Assembly: GCA_024279915.1 (NCBI GenBank)
Contig: JAJRRB010000085.1
Span: forward strand, 24,686-88,685
Direction: 5' to 3'
DNA length: 64,000 bases
Source: Deltaproteobacteria bacterium
Lineage (GTDB): Bacteria > Desulfobacterota > Desulfuromonadia > Desulfuromonadales > BM103
In this document: positions 24,651 to 33,325 of the stretch, piece by piece
Layout of the letters: each line of letters begins with the position of its first letter
Position numbering within the stretch: position 1 is the first letter of the stretch
Program-made: the position numbers and the translations under genes
Notes under the pieces: generated by a model
Told to the model about the DNA's origin: nothing
The model's input: the letters and a program-made list of their open reading frames with translations, nothing else
Database searches by the model: none

Positions 24651-25127
24651 ATGAACAAACAATGGCCATCAACTAAAATGCGCGAGCCAATCCTGGTCAG
24701 TGCCTGCCTGCTTGGACTGCCGACCCGCTACGACGGTAAAGCCAAACGTTCACAAGCTGTTATCGATTACCTGCAGCGTGAGAACCTGCTGCCAATCCCT
24801 GTGTGTCCTGAACAACTGGCTGGGATGTCGACTCCCCGCGAGAAAACTTTTTTTCATTCGGGTGACGGCCATGCTGTACTTGTGGGGCATGGAAAAGTCA
24901 TTTCAGTTCACGGTCAATCAATGAATGAGGTCTTTTGCCTTGGCGCAAAGTTGACATTACAGATTGCCCGATTGAGTCATTGCGACCGAGTGCTGTTCAA
25001 AGAGCGCAGCCCGTCTTGCGGTGTTCATCAAATGTATCGAGGTGATGAATGCGTTCATGGCGTAGGTGTGACCACTGCCCTGCTGAACAGTAATGGATTT
25101 GAGGTCATATCAGAGGAAGATCTGTAA
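24651..25127 (+). CDS. DUF523 family protein
   Basis: A 158-residue protein with the family pattern ILVSACLLGLPTRYDG, PVCPEQLAGMSTPRE and LFKERSPSCGVHQMY. The Cys residues in SACLLG, VCPEQ and SPSCG are the invariant ones. Function is unknown; the arrangement suggests a metal or thiol-binding pocket. It follows purN closely in the same direction and may be co-transcribed. The first nine residues may be extra, as a second ATG at 24678 also fits. Confidence 0.85.
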   Translation: MNKQWPSTKMREPILVSACLLGLPTRYDGKAKRSQAVIDYLQRENLLPIPVCPEQLAGMSTPREKTFFHSGDGHAVLVGHGKVISVHGQSMNEVFCLGAKLTLQIARLSHCDRVLFKERSPSCGVHQMYRGDECVHGVGVTTALLNSNGFEVISEEDL

Positions 25128-25153
25128 CTATTCAGTTTATGAACAAAACCTTT

Positions 25154-25245
25154 GGACACGGATAAGAATCTGATTAACACGGATCGAACAAAAAAGCCTT
25201 GATATCTTTTCTATACATCCGTGTTCATCCGTGCAATCCGTGTCC
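25154..25245. repeat. ACACGGAT inverted repeat element
   Basis: GGACACGGATAAGAATCTGA followed by TTAACACGGAT at the left is inverted relative to ATCCGTGTTCATCCGTGCAA followed by TCCGTGTCC at the right, with ~32 bp between. It is a dispersed palindromic element typical of intergenic regions and covers most of the gap between DUF523 and the flavoprotein-like gene. Confidence 0.75.
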
Positions 25246-25275
25246 TGTTTATCTTTAAAAAGCGGTAATAAATTC

Positions 25276-26622
25276 ATGAGCAGTAAACATTACGATATCG
25301 CGATTATTGGCGGATCTCTTTCGGCACGCATCGCAGCAGCCCTGCTCGCCAAGCAAGGGAACAAGGTCCTCTTCCTGCGTTATCATGAAGCCACTGCATC
25401 AGAATGGTTTCATTCTTCACTATTTCTTGAAAAACTGCTCGGTACCCTGGGCGGACGCTCCTGTTTTGTGGCACAAAAACCAATCCAGGTCATCTCACGA
25501 AAAGCTCGCGTCACCTTGAATAATGATATCTCACTCGATAACGAGCTTTGTCGAGAGTTCGGTCAGGATGGTCCCGCTGTTTTACAATGGCTGGAGCAAC
25601 TGAGAGTTCATGGCATTCAGCTAGAGAATCTCTTGTGGGAGAATAATGGGTTACCGTGGCCGTCATTCAAAACAACAGCAAGCTTCAAGCTGCTCGGTAT
25701 CCGCCGCAAAATCAACTGGGCTGAACTTGATGCACCACTTACTGACGCAATGCGCAAGATCCCGCATGTGGCGGTGGATTTTATTACTGATCTTATGCAA
25801 GGACTCGCATTGCAGAAGATCAACGCTCTGTCATATGCTCAGGCAGCCCTGTTGTGGGCTCAGGTCATACGACCTGAGAATCTTAAAGAACCTGACTTCA
25901 GTGAGTTGTTGGGGAAACGCTTCGATCAATTTCATGGTTCAAAAACCGACCTTAAAGACCTTGAACGCATAGATTTCAACGGCTCGCGATGGACCGGCGG
26001 AGAGATAAAGGGTGGTGGCCAGTTTACCGCTGCAACCTTCCTGCTTGGTGACACCCGCTGGGTTGACCGTTTTAAGCACGGCAAGGTCACAGGATTGCCA
26101 TCACCACAGATTCTGTCCAGGCAGTCAACCAGCAGCCTGACCGGGCAACTGTCATCTGTGTTGGCAACGCGGGTTATCTGCGGAGGAGAGATGCCACTAC
26201 GCCTGGCTATTGAAGAGGTTGATGGTGAGCCCTGTGGTCTCCCCATCAGTTCCGATGAAATAGCAGAAGATCAATTACAAGAGCAATTTGAACACATGGC
26301 CATCGAGAAGAGTGAGAAGCAACTCTACGGTCTCATTCTCGGGGCAGACAACGTAACCGAAGAGCAGTTGCGCAAACAACTTGAACCGGTGCTCCCTTTT
26401 GCTGACTATAAACTTTCAGAGCCAGAGGAAAAACTTCCAACGCAAAGAGAATCAACGACTGCCAACCAACCTCAAAAGCTGGTCAGTTTACCGATACGGA
26501 TTGGAGCCAACCTTTATTGTGCAGACAGCAATGCTTTGCTGCCGGAGATGGGAGCTTCCGGAGCGGCCCTGCTCGGCTGGACTTTGGCGAAGAACCTGAT
26601 AAACAAGCGCAAATCGGGATGA
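25276..26622 (+). CDS. FAD-dependent oxidoreductase-like protein of unknown role
   Basis: About 448 residues. The N-terminus HYDIAIIGGSLSARIAAALL and KQGNKVLFLR is a Rossmann dinucleotide-binding fold, with GGSLSA in place of the usual GGGxxG. Near the end, YCADSNALLPEMGASGAALL resembles the FAD-closing segment of phytoene-desaturase-like flavoproteins. The middle is not recognisable. The ATG at 25276 is chosen because the upstream GTG lies inside the ACACGGAT repeat. It is a single plus-strand gene upstream of rpmB. Cofactor binding is likely and the reaction unknown. Confidence 0.65.
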   Translation: MSSKHYDIAIIGGSLSARIAAALLAKQGNKVLFLRYHEATASEWFHSSLFLEKLLGTLGGRSCFVAQKPIQVISRKARVTLNNDISLDNELCREFGQDGPAVLQWLEQLRVHGIQLENLLWENNGLPWPSFKTTASFKLLGIRRKINWAELDAPLTDAMRKIPHVAVDFITDLMQGLALQKINALSYAQAALLWAQVIRPENLKEPDFSELLGKRFDQFHGSKTDLKDLERIDFNGSRWTGGEIKGGGQFTAATFLLGDTRWVDRFKHGKVTGLPSPQILSRQSTSSLTGQLSSVLATRVICGGEMPLRLAIEEVDGEPCGLPISSDEIAEDQLQEQFEHMAIEKSEKQLYGLILGADNVTEEQLRKQLEPVLPFADYKLSEPEEKLPTQRESTTANQPQKLVSLPIRIGANLYCADSNALLPEMGASGAALLGWTLAKNLINKRKSG

Positions 26623-26628
26623 GTGCCG

Positions 26629-26776
26629 TGTAACCTATAAACTAACGCATCTTGCTTGTTATTTGGCACGCCAACTGCGTTGTGGCTTCGGTTACATAGC
26701 GGTGCTATGCGCTCTCAGCCGCGCCTTGTTGGTGCGCCAAATCCCGTCGCAATTTTGCGGCATTTTATAAGTTACA
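26629..26776. repeat. ~148-bp long palindromic element upstream of rpmB
   Basis: The ends TGTAACCTATAAA and TTATAAGTTACA are inverted. Inward, ATTTGGCACGCCAAC pairs with GTTGGTGCGCCAAAT, and the centre holds CATAGCGGTGCTATG. The whole segment could fold as one imperfect hairpin. Its layout (long arms, central CATAG...CTATG) resembles the element at 27587-27754, although the end sequences differ. Confidence 0.7.
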
Positions 26777-26875
26777 AGGTACTAGCATAAGCAAACCGGA
26801 CAAGAATACCTCTTGCAAAGAGGTTTTCTTCATGCTACAAGGTTCCGTTCAGAACATATTAGGAGGAGCGAAAAA

Positions 26876-27067
26876 ATGGCAAACCAATGTGATGTCTGTG
26901 GAAAGAAACCAATGACTGGCAACAATGTCAGCCATGCACACAACAAAACCAAGAGGGTCTTTCAACCGAATCTGCAAAAGGTACGGGCTGTCAAGAATGG
27001 TTCTGTGTGTAGCATGAAAGTCTGTACACGCTGCATCCGGTCAGGGGCGATTCAAAAAGCCAGCTGA
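26876..27067 (+). CDS. rpmB: 50S ribosomal protein L28, zinc-ribbon form
   Basis: A 63-residue protein starting [30 protein letters not shown] precedes the ATG. Four cysteines in two pairs (CDVCGK and CTRCIR) mark the zinc-binding version of L28. The core [16 protein letters not shown] is typical. A terminator follows, so it is monocistronic. Confidence 0.95.
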   Translation: MANQCDVCGKKPMTGNNVSHAHNKTKRVFQPNLQKVRAVKNGSVCSMKVCTRCIRSGAIQKAS

Positions 27068-27118
27068 TCTGATTATTGCGAGAACCCTTTGTTGTAAAAC
27101 AGGGGTTGTAAAAGTTTA

Positions 27119-27152
27119 AAGGGGGGGCCTGTTTCAGGCTGCCCCTTTTTTA
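27119..27152 (+). terminator. intrinsic terminator after rpmB
   Basis: GGGGGGGCCTG pairs with CAGGCTGCCCC around TTT and is followed by six T residues. On the other strand the same hairpin is followed by a weaker T-rich stretch, so it may also end the convergent ridA transcript. Confidence 0.9.
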
Positions 27153-27173
27153 TTGACCCCATTCTTCAGTAAA

Positions 27174-27560
27174 CTATTTCTGTGCAGCAGCAATCCAATC
27201 GATCTCGATTGACACACCTTTCGGTAAGGCTGCCACCTGCACACAAGCACGAGCCGGTGGAATTTCAGTAAAACACTCACCATAAATTTCATTGACTGTC
27301 GAAAAGTCAGCCAGATCTGTCAGGTAGATAGTGGTTTTGACAATATCAGAGAAATCACGTCCCGAAGCATGCAGCACAGCACGCATATTTGTCATCACCT
27401 GATGGGTATGTTCAACAATTCCCCCCGCAACAACATCACCGGTTTCCGGGTTCAGAGGTATCTGCCCGGAGTAAAAGACAAAATCACCAGCCTGAATAGC
27501 CTGCGAATATGGCCCGATTGCAGCTGGTGCAGCATTCGTTTGAATCTGTTTTTTCAACAT
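27174..27560 (-). CDS. ridA: RidA family enamine/imine deaminase
   Basis: A 128-residue protein with the family pattern AAPAAIGPYSQAIQAGDFVF, SGQIPLNP, MRAVLHASGRDFSDIVKTTI and the substrate-binding Arg in PPARACVQVAALPKG followed by the final VSIEIDWIA. RidA hydrolyses reactive enamines made by PLP enzymes. GAGGAG lies upstream of the ATG. It follows rel in gene order, but a 168-bp palindromic insertion now separates the two. Confidence 0.94.
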   Translation of the reverse strand: MLKKQIQTNAAPAAIGPYSQAIQAGDFVFYSGQIPLNPETGDVVAGGIVEHTHQVMTNMRAVLHASGRDFSDIVKTTIYLTDLADFSTVNEIYGECFTEIPPARACVQVAALPKGVSIEIDWIAAAQK

Positions 27561-27586
27561 ATCAATCTCCTCATAGTTTCAACAGC

Positions 27587-27754
27587 CTAGCAGCCTGTCG
27601 GACAATCAGGGCTGAAGCGAAAATTTGAATGTTTGAGGCCAGATTTTGGCTCATTTGAGAGTAATAGCCGTAGCTATTGGTCGAAAAGGAGCTGAAATAT
27701 GGACCAAACAAACGAATTTGCAGCCAGTTTATTGATTGTCCGACAGGCTGCTAG
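27587..27754. mobile_element. 168-bp MITE-like element with perfect 22-bp inverted ends
   Basis: CTAGCAGCCTGTCGGACAAT followed by CA (27587-27608) is repeated exactly in inverse at 27733-27754. The interior also pairs loosely and has a central ATAGCCGTAGCTATT palindrome. No ORF is inside. The CTAG at both ends may be a 4-bp target duplication. The right end abuts the rel stop codon and the left end lies 26 bp from the ridA start. These properties fit a non-autonomous miniature inverted-repeat element. Confidence 0.8.
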
Positions 27755-29940
27755 TCAGCTTTTATTTTTCACCCCAGCCCTCACCCGCTCAACCTTAATA
27801 ACCCCTTTAACTTTCCGAACGGTATCCATAACCTTGGTCAAATGCTGAACATCTTTAACGTCCACTTCGAAATTAAGAAGACCGCGGCCTTCATTGGTTG
27901 AAAAGACACTGGCGCGCAAAATATTTGCTTCGCACTTGGTAATCACCTTGGTGACTGCAGCCAGAACGCCCTGCTGGTTCAAACTGTGTATCCTGATTTT
28001 GACGGGTCGCGTCGCACCCTTCTGGCGATTCCATGAAACTTCAATACGACGCTCAGGATCAGTTTCTAGTACACGCGGACAATCTGCTGCATGTATGGTC
28101 ACACCCATTCCCTGGGAGATAAAACCAATAACTTCATCTCCTGGCAGAGGGTTGCAGCATTTGGCATAACGCACCAGGATGCCAGCCAACCCCTGAACAC
28201 TGATAGCATCAACCGACTTCTTGCGAATCTTGCCAAGGACCTGACTGATGCGACTTGGTTTGGGTGCTTCGGCCTTGAATTGCTCGGGCAGAAGACGAGA
28301 GATCACCTGATTACAGGTTATTTTACCGTCACCGACAGCCGCCTGCAGATCTTCGAGACTTCGGAAGCCAAGCTCGGTAAAGGTTGTCTTCATCGTCTCC
28401 AGGTTGGCAGCACGATTGAAGCTGAAACCATATTTGCGTAATTCCTTCTCCAGAAGTTCGCGGCCCAGATCCAGACTCTGATGACGCTCCTGTTCCTTGA
28501 CCCAATTTCGGATCCGGTTTTTCGCCTTGGAGGTTTTGACAAACTTCAGCCAATCTTTACTTGGCGTCTGGTTTGCAGAAGTAGTGATCTCGACAACATC
28601 GCCGTTTTGCAGCTCGGTTTTCAAGGGCACCAGGCGACCATTGACCTTGGCACCGGAGCAACGCTGACCAACATCGGAGTGAACACTATAGGCGAAATCG
28701 ATCGGTGTACTCTGTTTGGGTAGCTCCTTAACATCGCCATTCGGAGTAAATACGTAAACCTCATCAGGAAACAGGTCAACCTTGACCGAGGACATGAACT
28801 CACCAGAATCCTTGAGCTCTTTCTGCCATTCAAGCATCTGTCGCAGCCAACCAAAGCGACCTTCGTCGACACGGTTAGCGGACGGCCCCTCTTTATATTG
28901 CCCGGACTGACCCTCTTTATACTTCCAATGTGCCGCAATCCCCTGCTCGGCGACCCGATGCATTTCTTCAGTACGAATCTGTACTTCCATGCGCTGTTCG
29001 GCCGGGCCAAAACAGTGGTGTGCAAAGACTGATACATATTTGCCTTGGGCATAGCGACGAAATCCTTGAAACGCCCGGGCACCGGCTTCCAGAAAGAGTG
29101 GATAACACCCAGCATAGCGTAGCAGTCACGTACAGTCGGCACAATAATGCGAAAGGCTATATGATCATGAATCTGCTCAAAATCGATTTTCTGCTTGATG
29201 ATTTTCTTGTGAATTGAACTGATGTGTTTAAAGCGACCCTGGACCTGGCCACCAATCTCGTGTTCCTGAAGAATCTCCTCAAGCCTATGTTTGACGTCTG
29301 TAACATAGGTATCACTTTTGCGACGTTGCTGATCAACCTTCTTTGCCAGTTCTTTGTAATTATCCGGATCAAGGTACTTGAAAGAAAGATCCTCAAGTTC
29401 GCTTTTCACCCAACTGATACCAAGCCGGTTGGCAAGTGGGGCGTAGATATCCGCGGTTTCCTGGGCAATTTTTTGACGAACATCACCTGCGCGAGATTTA
29501 AGCGTGCGCATGTTGTGCAAACGGTCAGCCAGTTTCACCAGAATGACACGAATGTCTCTGGCCATGGCCAACAGCATCTTGCGAAAGTTTTCCGCCTGGC
29601 GTTCCTCGTTGGTTTTAAAGGTGATCTTGCTGATCTTGGTGACGCCTTCAACCATTTCGGCCACTTCGTCACCAAACCGCTGGCGCAGTTCTTTTTCGGA
29701 GGAGGGATTATCTTCAAGAGTTGCGTGTAACAGTCCAGTTATGACCGTTGGCACATCCACACGCAGACGCGTCAGGATAGCAGCCACTTCCATGGAATGG
29801 GTCAGGTACGGTTCACCGGACAGGTGGGTTTGACCTTGGTGTACCTCTGTAGCATACAGATAGGCCTTACGCACCACATCGAGGTCTGCTTCGGTGTGAT
29901 AAGAACGGATTTCGTCCAGAATATCGTCGATACGAATCAT
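27755..29940 (-). CDS. rel: Rel/SpoT-type (p)ppGpp synthetase, with frameshift and altered HD motif
   Basis: The N-terminal part (29940 to ~29010) has the HD domain, synthetase segment GRFKDFVAMPKANMYQSLHT, then reads out of frame. The downstream frame resumes MEVQIRTEEMHRVAEQGIAA and continues through TGS (VFTPNGDVKELPKQSTPIDF), the zinc-finger/RIS region and a C-terminal ACT domain (RIHSLNQQGVLAAVTKVI). One extra A in the A4 run at 29010-29013 restores TTVFGPAEQRMEVQ. Repaired length is ~728 residues, normal for Rel. In the hydrolase motif the usual HD is HA (LLHATLED, residues 72-77), while His48, Glu76-Asp77 and Asp139 remain. The Asp-to-Ala change predicts weak or absent ppGpp hydrolase. 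Gene order with rpoZ and ridA is conserved in relatives. Confidence 0.9.
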
Positions 29941-29958
29941 AACCGACGCTCAGATGAG

Positions 29959-29990
29959 AAAAATGATGCCGGCCATAACTGGCCGGCATC
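29959..29990 (-). terminator. intrinsic terminator between rpoZ and rel
   Basis: GATGCCGGCC and GGCCGGCATC pair around a six-base loop; on the minus strand A and five T residues follow. It lies 65 bp past rpoZ and 19 bp before the rel start, so rel probably depends on read-through or on its own promoter overlapping this hairpin. Confidence 0.85.
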
Positions 29991-30054
29991 GTAAACTTCG
30001 CAGGGTCCCAGATCGGAGCACCTTATGCAAGGAGCGCATGATACAGCAAATTAA

Positions 30055-30264
30055 TCAGGGTTGCTTCGGAACAGGGATTTCAAAATCAACCTTACCTGCA
30101 GCAATTTCGCGTAGAGCCAAAACAATCTTACGGTTGTTCGACTTGTTTTCAACCAAGGGCTCTGACCCTTTAAAAAGCTGCTTGGCTCGTTTTGTCGCCA
30201 CCATAGTCAACAGGAAGCGATTTGGAACAGCTTTTAGACAATCTTCAACAGTAATACGTGCCAT
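30055..30264 (-). CDS. rpoZ: RNA polymerase omega subunit
   Basis: A 69-residue protein starting [20 protein letters not shown], with [12 protein letters not shown] and [16 protein letters not shown], the whole omega core. Omega helps assemble RNA polymerase and forms part of a ppGpp binding site in proteobacteria, which fits its place between gmk and rel. Confidence 0.96.
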   Translation of the reverse strand: MARITVEDCLKAVPNRFLLTMVATKRAKQLFKGSEPLVENKSNNRKIVLALREIAAGKVDFEIPVPKQP

Positions 30265-30345
30265 TTGTCCTCACTTTTTATCAGGCCGGATGCTACCGAC
30301 GGGTTATAAATTTAGTAGTCACACTAAGATATACGGCTATCTATT

Positions 30346-30957
30346 CTATTTCAAGTCGAATTCTTCAGGGAGTATATTGATAATGCGTTCTGTTCGTGAA
30401 GTTTCAGCAATCATGATCGCCCTGACCTTCTCAACGGCCTGATCCAGAACATCATTGACCACAAGGTAATCAAAGTTCTTCGCCTCGGAGATTTCGCCAG
30501 CGGCATTGGCCATGCGGCGGGTGATGATCTTTGTGTCGTCAGTATTGCGAGATTCCAGGCGTCTGCGTAATTCACTCATGTCGGGGGGCAGAATAAAGAT
30601 AAAAACCCCGTTGAGTCCGCTGTCACGTAGTTGCTCGGCGCCCTGAAAATCTATCTCAAGCAAAACATCCGCACCTTCTTCACTGGCCTGTTCCAGTGTC
30701 GCTCGTGCCGTACCATAACAATTACCATGAACTTCCGCCCATTCTGCAAAGGCGTCATCCTCGACCATCTTGGCAAAGATTTCTGGCGAGACAAAATGAT
30801 AGTCTCTGCCATCCTGTTCACCGACACGCAATTCACGTGTTGTGAAGGAGATCGATTGACGGAGGCTTGGGAAGAAAGACAAGATAGCCCTGCAAATAGA
30901 CGTTTTCCCTGCTCCAGACGGCGCAGAGATGATGTAAAGGATGCCTTTTCTATTCAT
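30346..30957 (-). CDS. gmk: guanylate kinase
   Basis: About 203 residues. The P-loop is ISAPSGAGKTSICRAIL, followed by the GMP-binding SISFTTRELRVGEQDGRDYHFV and the lid RLESRNTDDTKII. It phosphorylates GMP and dGMP. The ATG at 30957 has GGTGAG upstream; the frame extends 13 codons further but overlaps yicC. It lies between yicC and rpoZ in one operon. Confidence 0.96.
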   Translation of the reverse strand: MNRKGILYIISAPSGAGKTSICRAILSFFPSLRQSISFTTRELRVGEQDGRDYHFVSPEIFAKMVEDDAFAEWAEVHGNCYGTARATLEQASEEGADVLLEIDFQGAEQLRDSGLNGVFIFILPPDMSELRRRLESRNTDDTKIITRRMANAAGEISEAKNFDYLVVNDVLDQAVEKVRAIMIAETSRTERIINILPEEFDLK

Positions 30958-30988
30958 ATTGATCTCACCACACACTGTTCTTATCTCA

Positions 30989-31867
30989 CTATTCAATATT
31001 TTGGACCTGTTCGCGAATCTTTTCGAACTCGGCCTTCAGGGCAACAACCGACATGGTCAACTCGGCATCATTAGATTTTGAACCCATGGTGTTAACCTCA
31101 CGGTTTAGCTCCTGGAGAAGAAAATCCATACGCCGTCCAACCGGTTCTTTATTGTTGAAAAGAGCCCGGAACTGGATCAAGTGACTTTTGAAACGAGCGA
31201 TCTCTTCGTTGATGTCGCAACGGTCAGTGAAAACAGCAATTTCCTGGGCAACCCGTTGTGGATCAAATTCAACACCCTGCTGGATACGTGTCAACCGTTC
31301 TGTCAACTTCACCTGCCATTCTATGGGAACCTGCGGTGCTCTTGTTACAACCTGTGTCAACAACTGTTCGGCTGACAGCAAGCGCGACTCCATATCCAGC
31401 TGAGTTTCTTCGCCTTCAGCCCTGCGCATGGTTAGTAGCTGTTCCAGGGCAATTTCCGTGGCACGACTAAGACAAGCACCGAGGGTCGCTTCGTCTATCT
31501 CCGACTCCTCAATCTGCACGACATCTCTCTGGTTGATAATGTGTCCGATTGAAACCGGATCTTGCAGTTCAAACTCTTTAGCCATTCCGGAAAAAAGCTT
31601 ATGATACGCAGACGCCAGTTCACGATTAAGCACCGGCACTGCCTGCGCTTCGGTTGAAAGCTCATAATTCACATAAACATCAACCTTACCTCGACCCAGT
31701 ACTTTCCCGATCTGCTTGCGCACACCATTTTCAAGACTCAGAAAAGTACGTGGCAATTTAACCGAGATATCTATATGGCGATGATTTACCGTTTTAATTT
31801 CTACAGTGACGGTTATATCGTCTTGCTGGGCCTCGCCCTTACCGTAGCCAGTCATACTAGTAAGCAA
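30989..31867 (-). CDS. yicC: YicC family endoribonuclease-like protein
   Basis: A 292-residue protein with the family start TSMTGYGKGEAQ, the centre EIKTVNHRHIDISVKLPR and the C-terminal block GRRMDFLLQELNREVNTMGS followed by KSNDAEL. YicC proteins are recently recognised RNases involved in small-RNA turnover. The TTG start at 31867 has GGAG at normal distance and gives the usual MLTSMTGYG beginning. It heads yicC-gmk-rpoZ. Confidence 0.94.
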   Translation of the reverse strand: MLTSMTGYGKGEAQQDDITVTVEIKTVNHRHIDISVKLPRTFLSLENGVRKQIGKVLGRGKVDVYVNYELSTEAQAVPVLNRELASAYHKLFSGMAKEFELQDPVSIGHIINQRDVVQIEESEIDEATLGACLSRATEIALEQLLTMRRAEGEETQLDMESRLLSAEQLLTQVVTRAPQVPIEWQVKLTERLTRIQQGVEFDPQRVAQEIAVFTDRCDINEEIARFKSHLIQFRALFNNKEPVGRRMDFLLQELNREVNTMGSKSNDAELTMSVVALKAEFEKIREQVQNIE

Positions 31868-31888
31868 AATAATTTCTCCATAGTTTTT

Positions 31889-33310
31889 TTAGCAGCTACC
31901 TTTGCGGGTCAGAACGACCCAGATAGTTTTGACTAAAATACGCACATCCAACCCAAGAGTCCATTTATCTATATACTGCAAATCGAGCTTGACCACATCA
32001 TCAAAGTTATCAATATCGTTTCGTCCGCTAACTTGCCATAATCCAGTGATGCCAGGCTTGATACTGATCCGGCGCCGGTGCCAGTTTTCGTATTGTTCAA
32101 CTTCGTCGGGCGTAGGCGGTCGCGTACCAACCAGGCTCATCTCCCCCTTCAAAACATTCCAGAATTGGGGGAGTTCATCAAGACTTGTCATTCTTAGGAT
32201 TTTCCCGATGCGAGTAACACGCGGGTCATCTTTCATTTTGAAAATAGCGCCGCTCATTTCGTTCTGTTCCATAAGCTGCGACTTATGGAGATCAGCTTCT
32301 TTTGACATTGAACGGAACTTCCATATGCGAAATTGCCTGCCGTTTTCGCCAACCCTATTCTGACTATAAAAAATCCGGCCCGGAGACTCAATTTTAATAC
32401 CCAGTGCCATAAAGGGGAAGAGAAATACCAGAACAATTAAACCAACCAGTGCCCCCAATATATCAAGAATTCTTTTCAGAAAAAGTTGTTGGCCATCAAG
32501 AGATTTCGTATAAAAAGTTAATATAGGAAGAGTATCATTAAAAAAGCTCAGATCCTTTCTGTAACGGTTGACATTATAAAAGTCCAGAACCATCCGCACC
32601 GTGACGCCAAGTTCTTCCAAACCTTGCAAGTGTTCCTCAATGTCAACGACTTGATCCTTGGCAAGACAGAACACCACCTCGTCGACAGGGTAACGTTTGC
32701 AACTCTCGTTCAAGTCGTCTAACCTGCCCATAACCTTATAGCCAGACACATTGTCTTTAAGATCGCCTGACGCAACCTGTAACACACCGAGTACACGAAG
32801 CCCCCAGTCGGCATGATCCTCAACAAGCTTGATGAACTCCTGAGCACGCTCCATCGTGCCGACAAGGAGGAGTTGCCTATAATTCAAGCCTCTGCGGCGG
32901 ATATAATTCAGAAGTAGTTTAAGACAGATTCTTTCGAGGACGATAAGAATAAATGCAGTTACAACAAAAACCAATATAAGTCTACGACTGTAAAAATCAC
33001 GATCGAAGAACAAAACCATCGAGGAAATAATTATTCCAGAGAAAAAATGTACGCTGGTAATTCGGTAAAGCAGGTCAAACAAACTGATTTGTCGAATTGA
33101 TTTGTACAGGTTGTATTTTGCGAGGAGATAATACCAGACAGGAAGTGCCGGCAACAGGAGCCAAGAGTATTCCTTGATTGGCCCTAGCTCTACACCACCG
33201 GCAAGAAAATGTCGCCTCAAATGATAGGCGGTGATAAAAGAGATTACGACTAGAGACAAGTCAGCAATTATTGTTAGTCGGTTCAAAAGTTTGGCTTGTT
33301 CTTTCAGCAA
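31889..33310 (-). CDS. polyprenyl glycosylphosphotransferase (WbaP/WcaJ type)
   Basis: A 473-residue membrane protein. Four N-terminal spans are followed by a nucleotide-binding-like domain (RQLLLVGTMERAQEFIKLVE), a further span (DILGALVGLIVLVFLFPFMA) and the catalytic bacterial sugar transferase domain with NRVGENGRQFRIWKFRSM and TSLDELPQFWNVLKGEMSLV followed by GTRPP. It starts glycan synthesis by linking a sugar phosphate to undecaprenyl phosphate. It is the last gene of the rhamnose and glycosyltransferase block, so it probably initiates the rhamnose-containing repeat unit. Confidence 0.93.
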   Translation of the reverse strand: MLKEQAKLLNRLTIIADLSLVVISFITAYHLRRHFLAGGVELGPIKEYSWLLLPALPVWYYLLAKYNLYKSIRQISLFDLLYRITSVHFFSGIIISSMVLFFDRDFYSRRLILVFVVTAFILIVLERICLKLLLNYIRRRGLNYRQLLLVGTMERAQEFIKLVEDHADWGLRVLGVLQVASGDLKDNVSGYKVMGRLDDLNESCKRYPVDEVVFCLAKDQVVDIEEHLQGLEELGVTVRMVLDFYNVNRYRKDLSFFNDTLPILTFYTKSLDGQQLFLKRILDILGALVGLIVLVFLFPFMALGIKIESPGRIFYSQNRVGENGRQFRIWKFRSMSKEADLHKSQLMEQNEMSGAIFKMKDDPRVTRIGKILRMTSLDELPQFWNVLKGEMSLVGTRPPTPDEVEQYENWHRRRISIKPGITGLWQVSGRNDIDNFDDVVKLDLQYIDKWTLGLDVRILVKTIWVVLTRKGSC

Positions 33311-33325
33311 GACACGGCCCTCTTG

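Noticed and set aside
27755..29940. Two separate genes for a split Rel (synthetase and regulatory part)
   Set aside because: The two frames join exactly at a conserved motif with a single added base; no ribosome site precedes the second frame.
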